The notes below the pieces were generated by a model, which worked only from the letters and a program-made list of their open reading frames with translations, searched no databases and was not told where the DNA came from. A DNA stretch of 64,000 nt from DASQBT01 sp049578545 (lineage in GTDB: Bacteria; Pseudomonadota; Gammaproteobacteria; Burkholderiales; Thiobacillaceae), in contig JBAUMF010000039.1 of the NCBI GenBank assembly GCA_049578545.1, positions 1 through 64,000 of the forward strand, written 5' to 3'. The position numbers and the translations under genes are program-made. Shown here in pieces: positions 34,397 to 43,276 of the stretch. The stretch's first letter is position 1, and the number at the start of each line of letters is the position of its first letter.

Positions 34397-34930
34397 ATGG
34401 CTGTGCGCGAAGTACTCAAAATGGGTGATTCAAGGCTGTTGGAGCCATCCCGGCCGGTTAACGCATTCAATACGGCAGAATTGACCGAATTGATTGGTGA
34501 CATGACCGACACCATGCAGGCGTTGAATGGCGCGGGTTTGGCGGCACCGCAAATTGGCGTCAATCTGCAGGTGGTGATTTTCGAGTTGAGGGACAATCCA
34601 CGCTATCCGATGGCGGAACAGATTCCGTTTACCGTGTTGATCAATCCGGAATTGAACCCCTTGGTAGATGAAGTCGAAGAGGGTTGGGAAGGCTGTCTTT
34701 CGCTTCCAGGAATGCGCGGGCTGGTCCCGCGCTACACCTCGCTTCGCTATCAGGGCCGGGACGCGCGGGGGAATGTAATTGACCGACGTGTGTCTGGGTT
34801 CCATGCCCGGGTTGTTCAGCACGAAGTGGATCATCTGTTGGGCATTCTCTACCCAATGCGCATGACGGACATGCGTAACTTCGGTTTTAACGAAGTCCTG
34901 TTCCCGGGAACAACAGTGCTCGACGAGTAA
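34397..34930 (+). CDS. def: Peptide deformylase
   Basis: 177 residues with all three motifs: GAGLAAPQIG, EGCLSLPG (metal Cys) and QHEVDHLLG (HExxH). It removes formyl groups from nascent proteins. This copy is not beside fmt, so it may be a second deformylase gene. A TGGATCC/GGATCCA inverted repeat follows at 34937-34961 without a U-tract. Confidence 0.96.
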   Translation: MAVREVLKMGDSRLLEPSRPVNAFNTAELTELIGDMTDTMQALNGAGLAAPQIGVNLQVVIFELRDNPRYPMAEQIPFTVLINPELNPLVDEVEEGWEGCLSLPGMRGLVPRYTSLRYQGRDARGNVIDRRVSGFHARVVQHEVDHLLGILYPMRMTDMRNFGFNEVLFPGTTVLDE

Positions 34931-35051
34931 CCCATTTGGATCCCTTGTTTTAGCGGATCCAGGGCAGTCCGACGAACGGCCTAAAGGGGTGCACTGTCTG
35001 CTCCGCTATTTCTGGTAATCGCTGCCCGGAGCGGCATATAGGGAAGAAATC

Positions 35052-35420
35052 GTGATTCCAATTACACAAGTCAAAGCACTGGAACCCGCTCATTTACCAG
35101 TGGACACGGAGCGTCTTCATGCGGCCGCTGCGTTGCTCATGGCGTGCATGAGCAACTGGAATGCGTCTGATCGTGATTCCCGCCTGTCAGTCGCGATGGA
35201 AGAAAACCACGCCATATGGCGTGACCTCCAGGATGCACTGGCGCGCGAGGACGTGGACTTGCCGCTCGAAGTGCGGCAAAACCTGCTTATTTTGTCGGTC
35301 TATGCAGAAGGTAAATTAAGCGAATTCTCCGAACAGCAAAACATCGACAAACTTGGTCCGTTGATTGCCCTAACACGTAACCTCGCGGCCAGTTTAAAAG
35401 ATTGGCCCGCGGCTGCCTGA
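35052..35420 (+). CDS. flaF: FlaF-like flagellar regulator
   Basis: 122 residues from GTG 35052. The region about 25-120 follows the FlaF pattern: an Ala-rich helix, ENHAIWRDLQDALAREDVDLPLEVRQNLLILSVYAEGKL, and a final IDKLGPLIALTRNLAASL. FlaF helps flagellin secretion or synthesis and usually pairs with FlbT or flagellin genes, none of which is here. The name rests on pattern similarity. The orphan position is odd. Confidence 0.55.
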   Translation: MIPITQVKALEPAHLPVDTERLHAAAALLMACMSNWNASDRDSRLSVAMEENHAIWRDLQDALAREDVDLPLEVRQNLLILSVYAEGKLSEFSEQQNIDKLGPLIALTRNLAASLKDWPAAA

Positions 35421-35432
35421 AGTTTGATCCGC

Positions 35433-35666
35433 ATGAAGAAACAAGAACAACAGAACGATGGGCGGCCTGTTTGCCTTGCCGAAGAATCTGTCGGCGGAGT
35501 GACAGGCACGGCAACAATCAAGCCTAATCGCAATCGCTCCCGGGAGGAGCCCTTACAAGAAAAATCCAGGCCGGCGCGCCCCGCGAGCCGCAAGAAGCCC
35601 GCGACGTCTCGTAAAGCACCTGCCCGTGGGCGTTACATTGACGAATATGCTCAGCCTGTCATTTGA
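35433..35666 (+). CDS. Small Lys/Arg-rich hypothetical protein
   Basis: 77 residues from ATG 35433, 12 bp after the flaF-like stop. The first half is mixed and polar, the second strongly basic (RPASRKKPATSRKAPARGR), with no hydrophobic core, so probably disordered and nucleic-acid-binding if real. It ends 8 bp inside the convergent glnD gene. No family recognised. Confidence 0.45.
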   Translation: MKKQEQQNDGRPVCLAEESVGGVTGTATIKPNRNRSREEPLQEKSRPARPASRKKPATSRKAPARGRYIDEYAQPVI

Positions 35667-38235
35667 CGGGATTCGGATTCAGTCCAAGATTCGAAAGCAA
35701 ATCCTGCTCTAGCAGAAGTTGGGATCTCTGCTTGTCCAAATTTCGTCCACGAATCAGAAAACGGTCCTCTACGCGCTCGCCCAGGGTGTGAATCTTTGCG
35801 CTGTACAATTCAATTTCGTGCCTGCGAAAAATCTGTGCGATGCTGAGCAGCAGGCCAACCCGGTCTCCGCAAGTGATGGTGAGAACGTAATAGCGTCCCC
35901 GTTCATCCGGCCGGATTTCTACAATCGGCTGGATGGGAAAATGCTTTAGTCGGCGCGACTGGCGTGCAAGAGGAACAGGTGTTGGTGCAATGCAAGGATT
36001 GAGTGCCTGGCCCAGTTCGTATTCGACAAACTGCAGGAAATCCCGGTAATGAACATCGCGTTTTGCATCGTCAAGCACCTGGAAGCTGTCCAATGCGTAG
36101 CCGTTCAGCGTGGTGTGGATTTTCGCCTCGACCACGCTGAACTGGTTGCGGGCGAAAAATCCGCAGATGCGCTCGAACAGATCGGACTGATCGGGGCAGT
36201 AGACCAGCACCTGAATGCCTGCGCCGACGGGCGACAGCCGAGCGCGCACGATCGTTTCCCCAGTACCCATCTTTTGCCACAGCATGCGTGCGTGCCATGC
36301 AATGTCCTGCGTATCAAAGCGCAGGAAATAGCTTTCGTTAAGCGTAAGCCAAAGCCCATCAACTGCATTGGGTTGGATGCCGTATAGCGCGAGTTTTGCG
36401 CGGGCTTCCTCCTGTCTTGCCTGGTAGCTGCTCATGTCCTGTTTACCGCTCAGACTAGCCAGGGTGGCGGTGTAAAGATCTTCCAGCAGTTTTCCTTTCC
36501 AGGCATTCCATACCCTGGGACTGGTGCCACGAATGTCGGCCACGGTCAGGATATAGAGGGCGGCCAGTCGGCGCGGCGTTTCAACCTTGCCTGCAAAAGC
36601 GGCAATGACATCCGGGTCGCTCAGGTCTTCCTTCTGCGCAGTGCGAGACATGGAAAGGTGTTCCTTTACCAGCCACGCGACTAGTTCACCGTCGTCCTTC
36701 GACAAGCCCTGGCCGCGGCAAAACAGCCGTGCGTCCGCGCTCCCCAGTTCAGAATGATCGCCGCCACGCCCTTTTGCGATGTCGTGGAACAGCGCCGCCA
36801 GGTAGAGCAGATCGGGCTTGTCAAAGCCTGCAATCAGCCGCGAAGCCAGCGGATATTCGTGAGCGAATTCGGTGACCGAAAAGCGCCGCACGTTTCTCAG
36901 GACAGTCAGGATATGCTCATCCACTGTATAGACATGGAAAAGATCATGCTGCATTTGCCCGGCGATGCGACCAAATGCCGGGATGTATCTGCCCAGGATT
37001 CCGTAGCGGTTCATTGCATGCAGCGCCCAGGTAATGCCATGGGGCTGACGCAGGATTTCCATAAACTCATTCTGGTTGATCTTGCTGGCGCGAAAGCGGC
37101 TATCGATTCTTGTTCTTGCTCGCCAAAGTGCACGCAGTGTTGCTGCATCAAACAACCGGATGGAATGCTTCATCGCAACCAGAAAAGCACGAAAAATGGC
37201 AGTCGGCTCCTGTTCAAACAAATGGGGATCGCGCATGCCGATTATTCTGCCGCGCTGTTCGAATTCGCCGTCGATGGGTTTTGCCGCCTGTTTGATTGGT
37301 GAAACGAACTGCTTCAGTGCAGGCGCGAGTATCTCCTTGATCAACAGGACCTGGTGTGCAGCGCGGTAATAGCGCTGCATCAGCTGTTCACTTGCCCGTC
37401 TTTCAGAGTCTGACCCCAATCCAATTCGCGCCGCCACCTCGGCCTGAAAATCGAAGGCGAGGCGGTCTTCACGACGACGGGCAAGCAGGTGGAGATGGAT
37501 ACGCAAGAGCGCAAGCACTTTTTCCTTGTCGCTGATCCGGCGCGCTTCGGTTGAGGTTATCAGGCCTGCTTTAGCCAGTCCCTTCCATGAGGCTTCGAGG
37601 CCTGCGGCACGTGCGAGCCACATGATGACATGAATATCACGCAGACCTCCCGGGCTCTCCTTTATGTTGGGCTCCAGCTTGTACGCACTGTCTTCGAAAC
37701 GGGCATGGCGCGCGCGTGCTTCGAACAGCTTGGCATTGACAAAAGTCGATGCATTAAAATGGGCGTGGAAGGCCTGCGTAAAGGAGTTGTACAGGCTGGG
37801 GTTGCCCCACAAGAGGCGCGATTCGAGCAAGGACGTTTCCACGCTGATGTCATTGGCTGCCTCAGCCAGGCAGGCTGACACCGTGCGCACGCTGTGGCCG
37901 ATTTCGAGTCCTGCGTCCCAGCAAGCCTGGACCCAGTCCTCCAGTGCTGTCTTGTCCTGGCTGCCCGGCTCTGTAGACGTCAGCAGAAGGACATCCACAT
38001 CAGAAGCAGGGTAGAGTTCCCCGCGGCCAAAGCCCCCCACCGCAATGACAGCCATTTGAACTGGCAGGATTTCCCGGCTTAATGCAATGAGCGCCTGATC
38101 GACCAGACGTGCATGCTGATGAAGATAAGTTCGTGGTCTGGGGTGTTCAATGAACTGCTGGGCCAATTTCTCGCGGCCGTCTTTCAGTCGCAGTTGGACA
38201 TCACGATGCAAACCAGCCTGGGGAGAAAGAGTCAT
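35659..38235 (-). CDS. glnD: PII uridylyltransferase / uridylyl-removing enzyme GlnD
   Basis: 858 residues. The nucleotidyltransferase domain (GGFGRGELYPASDVDVLLL), a helical domain, the HD domain (HDIAKGRGGDHSELG) and two C-terminal ACT domains occur in the standard order and length. It modifies PII proteins in response to glutamine, controlling nitrogen assimilation. It overlaps map by 4 bp downstream of it, so map-glnD is one minus-strand transcription unit diverging from rpsB. Confidence 0.97.
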   Translation of the reverse strand: MTLSPQAGLHRDVQLRLKDGREKLAQQFIEHPRPRTYLHQHARLVDQALIALSREILPVQMAVIAVGGFGRGELYPASDVDVLLLTSTEPGSQDKTALEDWVQACWDAGLEIGHSVRTVSACLAEAANDISVETSLLESRLLWGNPSLYNSFTQAFHAHFNASTFVNAKLFEARARHARFEDSAYKLEPNIKESPGGLRDIHVIMWLARAAGLEASWKGLAKAGLITSTEARRISDKEKVLALLRIHLHLLARRREDRLAFDFQAEVAARIGLGSDSERRASEQLMQRYYRAAHQVLLIKEILAPALKQFVSPIKQAAKPIDGEFEQRGRIIGMRDPHLFEQEPTAIFRAFLVAMKHSIRLFDAATLRALWRARTRIDSRFRASKINQNEFMEILRQPHGITWALHAMNRYGILGRYIPAFGRIAGQMQHDLFHVYTVDEHILTVLRNVRRFSVTEFAHEYPLASRLIAGFDKPDLLYLAALFHDIAKGRGGDHSELGSADARLFCRGQGLSKDDGELVAWLVKEHLSMSRTAQKEDLSDPDVIAAFAGKVETPRRLAALYILTVADIRGTSPRVWNAWKGKLLEDLYTATLASLSGKQDMSSYQARQEEARAKLALYGIQPNAVDGLWLTLNESYFLRFDTQDIAWHARMLWQKMGTGETIVRARLSPVGAGIQVLVYCPDQSDLFERICGFFARNQFSVVEAKIHTTLNGYALDSFQVLDDAKRDVHYRDFLQFVEYELGQALNPCIAPTPVPLARQSRRLKHFPIQPIVEIRPDERGRYYVLTITCGDRVGLLLSIAQIFRRHEIELYSAKIHTLGERVEDRFLIRGRNLDKQRSQLLLEQDLLSNLGLNPNPVK

Positions 38236-39041
38236 GCTGCTTGCGCAGCGAAGCCGGGAGCAGGAGGGGTGCCAGCTGACACTGTCAGCACTTCGTAGCC
38301 GCGATCAGTGACCAGAATGGTATGTTCCCATTGTGCGGACAGACTGTGATCCTTGGTTACAATGGTCCAACCATCACCCAATTGCCTGATCTCTTTCTTG
38401 CCGGCATTGATCATCGGTTCGATAGTAAAGGTCATGCCAGTCTGGAGCTCGAGCCCGGTGCCAGGCTTGCCGTAGTGCAGCACTTGGGGATCTTCATGGA
38501 ATTTTTGGCCAATGCCGTGGCCGCAGAATTCGCGCACTACCGAATAACCATGCCCTTCGGCATATTTCTGGATCTGGGAGCCGATATCCCCGAGCCGGAC
38601 TCCGGCTTTGACTGCAATGATGCCTGCCCACATCGACTCGTATGTTACCTGGACAAGGCGCCTTGCCTGGATGGAGGGCTCGCCGATGAAGAACATGCGC
38701 GAGGTGTCGCCATGCCAGCCTTCCTTGATGACGGTGACATCGATGTTCACGATGTCGCCATTCTTCAGTTTTTTATCTCCCGGTATTCCGTGGCATACCT
38801 GATGATTGATCGAGGTGCAGATGGACTTCGGATAGGGAACATGGCCGGGTGGGGTGTAGTTGAGAGGGGCAGGAATGGTGTTCTGTACCTTGACCATAAA
38901 GTGATAACACAGGCGGTCAAGTTCATTGGTTGTGACCCCGGGTTTGACGTGTGGGGTAATGAAATCGAGGACTTCCGAGGCGAGGCGGCCGGCCACGCGC
39001 ATTTTCTCGATTTCTTCGGGGTTCTTGATGCTAACCGGCAT
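38232..39041 (-). CDS. map: Methionine aminopeptidase, type I
   Basis: 269 residues. The five metal ligands lie in VNIDVTVI, GWHGDTSRM, EFCGHGIGQKFHEDP (His), FTIEPMI (Glu) and WTIVTKDHSLSAQWEHT (Glu). It removes the initiator Met after deformylation. Divergent from rpsB with a 171-bp shared intergenic region, the common arrangement. Confidence 0.97.
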   Translation of the reverse strand: MPVSIKNPEEIEKMRVAGRLASEVLDFITPHVKPGVTTNELDRLCYHFMVKVQNTIPAPLNYTPPGHVPYPKSICTSINHQVCHGIPGDKKLKNGDIVNIDVTVIKEGWHGDTSRMFFIGEPSIQARRLVQVTYESMWAGIIAVKAGVRLGDIGSQIQKYAEGHGYSVVREFCGHGIGQKFHEDPQVLHYGKPGTGLELQTGMTFTIEPMINAGKKEIRQLGDGWTIVTKDHSLSAQWEHTILVTDRGYEVLTVSAGTPPAPGFAAQAA

Positions 39042-39075
39042 GTGGTGAACGGGATAGGCAAAAACGTATTTTCCC

Positions 39076-39105
39076 TTGAAAAGAAGAGCTTAATCAAATT
39101 AAAAT
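39076..39105 (+). promoter_or_regulatory. Sigma70 promoter of the rpsB block
   Basis: TTGAAA (39076-39081) and TAAAAT (39100-39105) each match five of six consensus bases, with an 18-bp spacer. Start expected near 39112, giving a leader of about 100 nt before rpsB. Confidence 0.75.
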
Positions 39106-39140
39106 AGCGGTCTGCTTGGTTTTGGCCAGGCAAATTCACA

Positions 39141-39183
39141 CACCTGCAAATCCAAGGGTATGCCAAATGGCATCGGGCAGGTG
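39141..39183 (+). promoter_or_regulatory. Structured rpsB leader, candidate S2 autoregulatory site
   Basis: CACCTGC (39141-39147) pairs perfectly with GCAGGTG (39177-39183), and inside it ATGCC (39160-39164) pairs with GGCAT (39169-39173) around AAAT, forming a two-tier stem 30 nt before the rpsB ATG. S2 is known to repress its own mRNA through the leader in other Proteobacteria. Whether this fold is homologous is not settled. Confidence 0.55.
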
Positions 39184-39212
39184 GAGGCTCAACCTTTGTT
39201 TAAGGAAATAGT

Positions 39213-39950
39213 ATGTCCGTGACCATGCGTCAGATGCTGGAAGCCGGGGTTCATTTCGGCCACCAGACCCGTTACTGGAATCCCAAGATGGCCCCCTTTA
39301 TCTTCGGCCATCGCAACAAGATTCATATCGTCAACCTGGAAAAATCGCTTCCCATGTTTGAAGAAGCGATGAAGTTCGTTCGCCAGCTTGCATCGAATAA
39401 GGGAAGCATCCTGTTTGTCGGCACCAAGCGTCAGGCGCGCGAAATCGTTGCCGAGGAAGCGGCCCGCGCAGGCATGCCCTATGTCAGCCATCGCTGGCTG
39501 GGCGGCATGCTGACCAACTTCAAGACGGTCAAGCAGTCCGTCAAGCGCATGAATGACCTGGAAGCCGCCTTGGCCGAAGCAGGCAAGCTGTCGAAAAAGG
39601 AATCCCTGATGCTCGAGCGCGAAGTGGAAAAGCTCAAGCGCAGCCTGGGTGGCATTCGCGAAATGGGTGGCCTGCCTGATGCGTTATTTGTCATCGACGT
39701 CGGTTATCAAAAAGGAGCCATTACCGAAGCCAACAAGCTGGGCATTCCGGTGATTGGCGTGGTGGACACCAACAATACCCCCGAAGGTGTGGATTTTGTA
39801 ATTCCTGGCAATGACGACTCAAGCCGTGCGATCCGTCTGTATGCCCGTGGCGTGGCGGATGCCGTGCTTGAGGGCCGTGCCCACATCATCCAGGAGATCG
39901 TTACGGCTGACGAATTTGTGGAAGAAGCGGAGACCCCTGCGGCCGAATAA
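39213..39950 (+). CDS. rpsB: 30S ribosomal protein S2
   Basis: 245 residues, normal length. Opens SVTMRQMLEAGVHFGHQTRYWNP and contains VPVIGVVDTNNTP-type core segments. Preceded by AAGGA. First gene of the rpsB-tsf-pyrH-frr block. The intrinsic hairpin just after it would lower tsf expression relative to rpsB. Confidence 0.98.
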   Translation: MSVTMRQMLEAGVHFGHQTRYWNPKMAPFIFGHRNKIHIVNLEKSLPMFEEAMKFVRQLASNKGSILFVGTKRQAREIVAEEAARAGMPYVSHRWLGGMLTNFKTVKQSVKRMNDLEAALAEAGKLSKKESLMLEREVEKLKRSLGGIREMGGLPDALFVIDVGYQKGAITEANKLGIPVIGVVDTNNTPEGVDFVIPGNDDSSRAIRLYARGVADAVLEGRAHIIQEIVTADEFVEEAETPAAE

Positions 39951-39967
39951 AACAAGGCCACAACCGC

Positions 39968-39992
39968 AAGAGGGGCGAAAGCCCCTCTTTTC
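39968..39992 (+). terminator. Terminator/attenuator between rpsB and tsf
   Basis: AAGAGGGGC (39968-39976) and GCCCCTCTT (39981-39989) pair around a GAAA tetraloop, followed by a short U-run. The tetraloop makes it stable; the brief U-tract suggests partial termination, letting tsf and pyrH be read through. Confidence 0.8.
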
Positions 39993-40029
39993 GCATTGAT
40001 TGATTGAAAGTTTGGAACAGGAGCAAAAA

Positions 40030-40911
40030 ATGGCTGAAATCACCGCAGGTATGGTGAAAGAACTGCGCGAGCGCACCGACGCGCCGATGATGGACTGCAA
40101 GAAGGCCTTAAGCGAATCCGCCGGCGATATGACCAAGGCCGAGGAAATTCTGCGGGTGAAGTTCGGTAACAAGGCCAGCAAGGCCGCTGGTCGTATCGCC
40201 GCTGAGGGCGTGGTAGGTATTCACATTGACATGGATGGCAAGCGTGGTGCCATGATCGAAGTCAACTGCGAAACCGATTTCGTGGCCAAGAATGACGATT
40301 TTCTGAAGTTTGCCAAGGACCTGGCCGGATTGGTGGCAAGCAGTAATCCGGCAGACATCGCTGGGCTTTCTGCGTTGCCCCTGAATGGCAAGGCCGTTGA
40401 AGAAATTCGCACTGAACTGGTTGGCCGGATTGGCGAAAACATGAGCCTGCGCCGTTTTACCCGTATCGAGGCCAAGGGTAAGTTGAACAGCTATGTGCAT
40501 GGCGGTTCGAAAATTGGCGTGCTGGTCGATGTGAGCGGAGGTGACGAGCAACTGGGCAGGGATCTGGCCATGCACATCGCGGCGACCAAACCGGTTTCCC
40601 TGTCACGCGAAAATGTCCCAGCCGAGCTGATCGAGAAGGAACGTTCTGTGGCCAGCCAGAAGGCAGCAGAATCCGGCAAGCCCGCGGACATTGTGGCGAA
40701 AATGGTGGAAGGAGCGGTTGCCAAGTTCCTCAAGGATGTCACCCTGGTCGGGCAGCCATTTGTCAAGGATGACAAGCAGACGGTCGAGCAATTGCTCAAG
40801 TCCAAGGGCGGCGTGGTCAACAGCTTTGCCCTGTATGTGGTGGGTGAAGGCATCGAGAAGAAGAAAGATGACTTTGTAGCTGAAGTGATGGCGCAGGCAG
40901 CCAAGGCCTGA
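40030..40911 (+). CDS. tsf: Elongation factor Ts
   Basis: 293 residues from ATG 40030 (MAEITAGMVKELRERTDAPMMDCKKAL), preceded by AGGAG. It contains the TDFVAKN core and the usual C-terminal dimerisation segment. It recycles EF-Tu by GDP release. An earlier in-frame start at 40000 lies next to the attenuator and is unlikely. Confidence 0.98.
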   Translation: MAEITAGMVKELRERTDAPMMDCKKALSESAGDMTKAEEILRVKFGNKASKAAGRIAAEGVVGIHIDMDGKRGAMIEVNCETDFVAKNDDFLKFAKDLAGLVASSNPADIAGLSALPLNGKAVEEIRTELVGRIGENMSLRRFTRIEAKGKLNSYVHGGSKIGVLVDVSGGDEQLGRDLAMHIAATKPVSLSRENVPAELIEKERSVASQKAAESGKPADIVAKMVEGAVAKFLKDVTLVGQPFVKDDKQTVEQLLKSKGGVVNSFALYVVGEGIEKKKDDFVAEVMAQAAKA

Positions 40912-40928
40912 TTCCCCCGGGCCTGACT

Positions 40929-41657
40929 ATGCCGAAACCCGTTTACAAGCGCATCCTGCTCAAACTGTCCGGCGAGGCCCTGATGGGCATGGACAGCTAT
41001 GGGATTAACCGAGAGACACTGGATAACATTGTTGGCGAAATCAAGGGGGTGGTGGACCTGGGTGTGCAGGTTGCCATCGTGATTGGCGGTGGCAACATCT
41101 TTCGCGGCGTGTCTCCTGCCGCGGCCGGGATGGATCGTGCGACCGCCGATTATATGGGTATGCTCGCCACAGTCATGAATGCCATGGCGCTGAATGAATC
41201 CATGCGCCGTGCTGGCCTCGAGTCACGCGTGCAGTCGGCGCTCAATCTGGAGCAGGTTGCTGCGCCTTATATCCGTGGCAAGGCGCTGCGTCATCTGGAA
41301 GAAGGCAAGGTGGTTATCTTTGGCGCCGGCACTGGCAACCCGTTCTTTACTACGGATACCGCCGCTGCTTTGCGTGGCATGGAAATGGGTGTTGATATCG
41401 TGTTGAAGGCAACCAAGGTGGATGGCGTTTATACAGATGACCCGAAAAAGAATCCGGCCGCTACGCGTTATGCGCAACTGACGTTTGATCGCGCCATTCA
41501 GGACAATCTCAAGGTGATGGATTCCACTGCGCTGGCGCTCTGCCGGGATAACAACATGCCGCTCGGCGTGTTCAGCATTTTCAAGGCGGGCGCATTGAAG
41601 CGTGTCGTCCTGGGTGAAGATGAAGGTACCCGGGTAACCCTAGGAACCCCTGATTGA
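40929..41657 (+). CDS. pyrH: Uridylate kinase
   Basis: 242 residues of the amino-acid-kinase fold: KRILLKLSGEALMG, IVIGGGNIFRG, and GTGNPFFTTDTAAALRG. It phosphorylates UMP and is hexameric in bacteria. A 264-bp spacer with a MITE-like repeat separates it from frr. Confidence 0.98.
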   Translation: MPKPVYKRILLKLSGEALMGMDSYGINRETLDNIVGEIKGVVDLGVQVAIVIGGGNIFRGVSPAAAGMDRATADYMGMLATVMNAMALNESMRRAGLESRVQSALNLEQVAAPYIRGKALRHLEEGKVVIFGAGTGNPFFTTDTAAALRGMEMGVDIVLKATKVDGVYTDDPKKNPAATRYAQLTFDRAIQDNLKVMDSTALALCRDNNMPLGVFSIFKAGALKRVVLGEDEGTRVTLGTPD

Positions 41658-41673
41658 ATTCTCCATGAGCCGC

Positions 41674-41776
41674 GTTTACATGAAAAATGCTCAGATGCAA
41701 GGCGCGCGACGACGGTCGTATTGGACGTACGAAGCCGAGGAGCGCAACGCCGCAGATGGGCATTTTTCATGTAAAC
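41674..41776. repeat. 103-bp MITE-like palindromic element
   Basis: GTTTACATGAAAAATGC (41674-41690) and its exact inverse (41760-41776) bound a GC-rich core. CAGATG next to the left arm and its direct copy near the right end (41753-41758) give further symmetry. The core translates to a protein-like string that recurs as bogus small ORFs in many proteobacterial genomes, the sign of a dispersed non-coding repeat. It sits in the pyrH-frr spacer without interrupting either gene, and may affect mRNA folding there. Confidence 0.75.
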
Positions 41777-41921
41777 CCGCAGAGGCGGGGCTGTCCGGGC
41801 GGCCTGCTTTGTCGCGGCGCTTGCGAAGGGGGTCGACCATTCACTTCGCGCATTCCATGCCGGAAAGCCGACGCTGCGGCCATGTGGGATTTAATCAGAG
41901 GTTCCGTAAAGGAGAGCGATG

Positions 41922-42491
41922 ATGGCAGATCAAACCATAACCGATGTGAAAAAATCCGCCGAAAGCAAAATGCAGAAAACCCTGGATGCGTTGAAGACCG
42001 ACCTGGGCAAGGTGCGAACGGGCCGCGCCCATACCGGCATTCTCGATCATGTGACGGTGGACTATTACGGCAACCCTACACCCATTCCACAGGTTGCCAA
42101 CGTGTCCATGATCGACAGCCGTACCCTTGGGGTGCAGCCGTGGGAAAAGAACCTACTGGCCAAGGTGGAAAAGGCAATTCGCGATTCCGATCTGGGGCTC
42201 AATCCAGCCAGCCAGGGTGACGTGATCCGCGTTCCGATGCCCGCACTTACGGAAGAGCGCCGCCGCGATTTGACCAAAGTGGTGAAGGTGGAGGCCGAAA
42301 CTGCCCGCGTTGCGGTGCGCAATGTTCGACGTGATGCCAACACCAGCCTTAAGGACATGGTCAAGAACAAAACGGCCAGTGAGGATGAAGAACGCCGTGC
42401 CCAGGATGATGTGCAGAAGCTGACTGACAGGTACATCGCCGAAATCGACAAGGCCCTTGCGGCGAAAGAAGCCGAGCTGATGACCGTCTGA
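41922..42491 (+). CDS. frr: Ribosome recycling factor
   Basis: 189 residues from the second of two adjacent ATGs (41922), which is seven bases from AGGAG; the first is too close. Contains KVRTGRAHTGILDHVTVDYYG and the C-terminal helix of the three-helix bundle. It splits post-termination ribosomes with EF-G. Confidence 0.97.
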   Translation: MADQTITDVKKSAESKMQKTLDALKTDLGKVRTGRAHTGILDHVTVDYYGNPTPIPQVANVSMIDSRTLGVQPWEKNLLAKVEKAIRDSDLGLNPASQGDVIRVPMPALTEERRRDLTKVVKVEAETARVAVRNVRRDANTSLKDMVKNKTASEDEERRAQDDVQKLTDRYIAEIDKALAAKEAELMTV

Positions 42492-42514
42492 CGACGGCAG
42501 CTGGGTTCGCCCCG

Positions 42515-43276
42515 ATGATTTTCAAAAGTTCTACCTCCGTCATTCCGGAAGTGCGTCAGGTTCCGCGGCACATCGCCATTATCATGGATGGCAATGGGCG
42601 CTGGGCGAAGAAGCGCATGATGCCACGTATAGCCGGACATCGGAAGGGAGTTGAGTCAGTACGATCCATAGTTCAGGCTTGTGCCGAACGTGGCGTCGAA
42701 CATCTGACCTTGTTCGCGTTCAGCTCCGAGAACTGGCGCCGCCCGCAGGAAGAAGTCTCGCTCTTGATGGAGCTTTTCATACGGGCACTGGAACGTGAAG
42801 TATCCAGGCTGCACAAGAATGGTATCCGTTTCCGAGTAGTGGGGGATCTTGATGCCTTCGGCCCAGCAATAAGAAAATTGATTTGGGAAGGGGAGGAACT
42901 CACCCAAAACAACCGACGGCTGGTGTTGAACATTGCGGCGAACTACGGTGGACGCTGGGATGTATTGCAGGCGGTCAATCAACTCATCAAGTCCGGCCAT
43001 GATGGTCCAGTGACAGAGACTGATCTGGCTGCGCACCTCTGTCTTGCAGATTCTCCCGAACCGGACCTGTTCATCCGCACCGGTGGGGAAAAACGCATCA
43101 GCAATTTCCTGCTTTGGCAACTGGCATATACCGAGCTGTACTTTACGGATACGCTTTGGCCGGATTTTGATGCATCCAGTCTGGATACGGCCATACGTTC
43201 GTATCAGAAGCGTGAACGCCGATTTGGCAGAACCAGCGAGCAACTTGTTGAGAAATTGAAGGAAACCAGTGGTTAG
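42515..43276 (+). CDS. uppS: Undecaprenyl diphosphate synthase
   Basis: 253 residues with the cis-prenyltransferase motifs: IIMDGNGRWAKKR (catalytic Asp), FAFSSENWRRP, and the late RTGGEKRISNFLLWQLAYTE. It makes the C55 lipid carrier for cell-wall and O-antigen synthesis. Overlaps cdsA by 8 bp. Confidence 0.97.
   Translation: MIFKSSTSVIPEVRQVPRHIAIIMDGNGRWAKKRMMPRIAGHRKGVESVRSIVQACAERGVEHLTLFAFSSENWRRPQEEVSLLMELFIRALEREVSRLHKNGIRFRVVGDLDAFGPAIRKLIWEGEELTQNNRRLVLNIAANYGGRWDVLQAVNQLIKSGHDGPVTETDLAAHLCLADSPEPDLFIRTGGEKRISNFLLWQLAYTELYFTDTLWPDFDASSLDTAIRSYQKRERRFGRTSEQLVEKLKETSG

Noticed and set aside
41665..41922. ORF covering the MITE-like element
   Set aside because: The frame is produced by the dispersed palindrome and overlaps the frr ribosome site; it is not conserved protein sequence.
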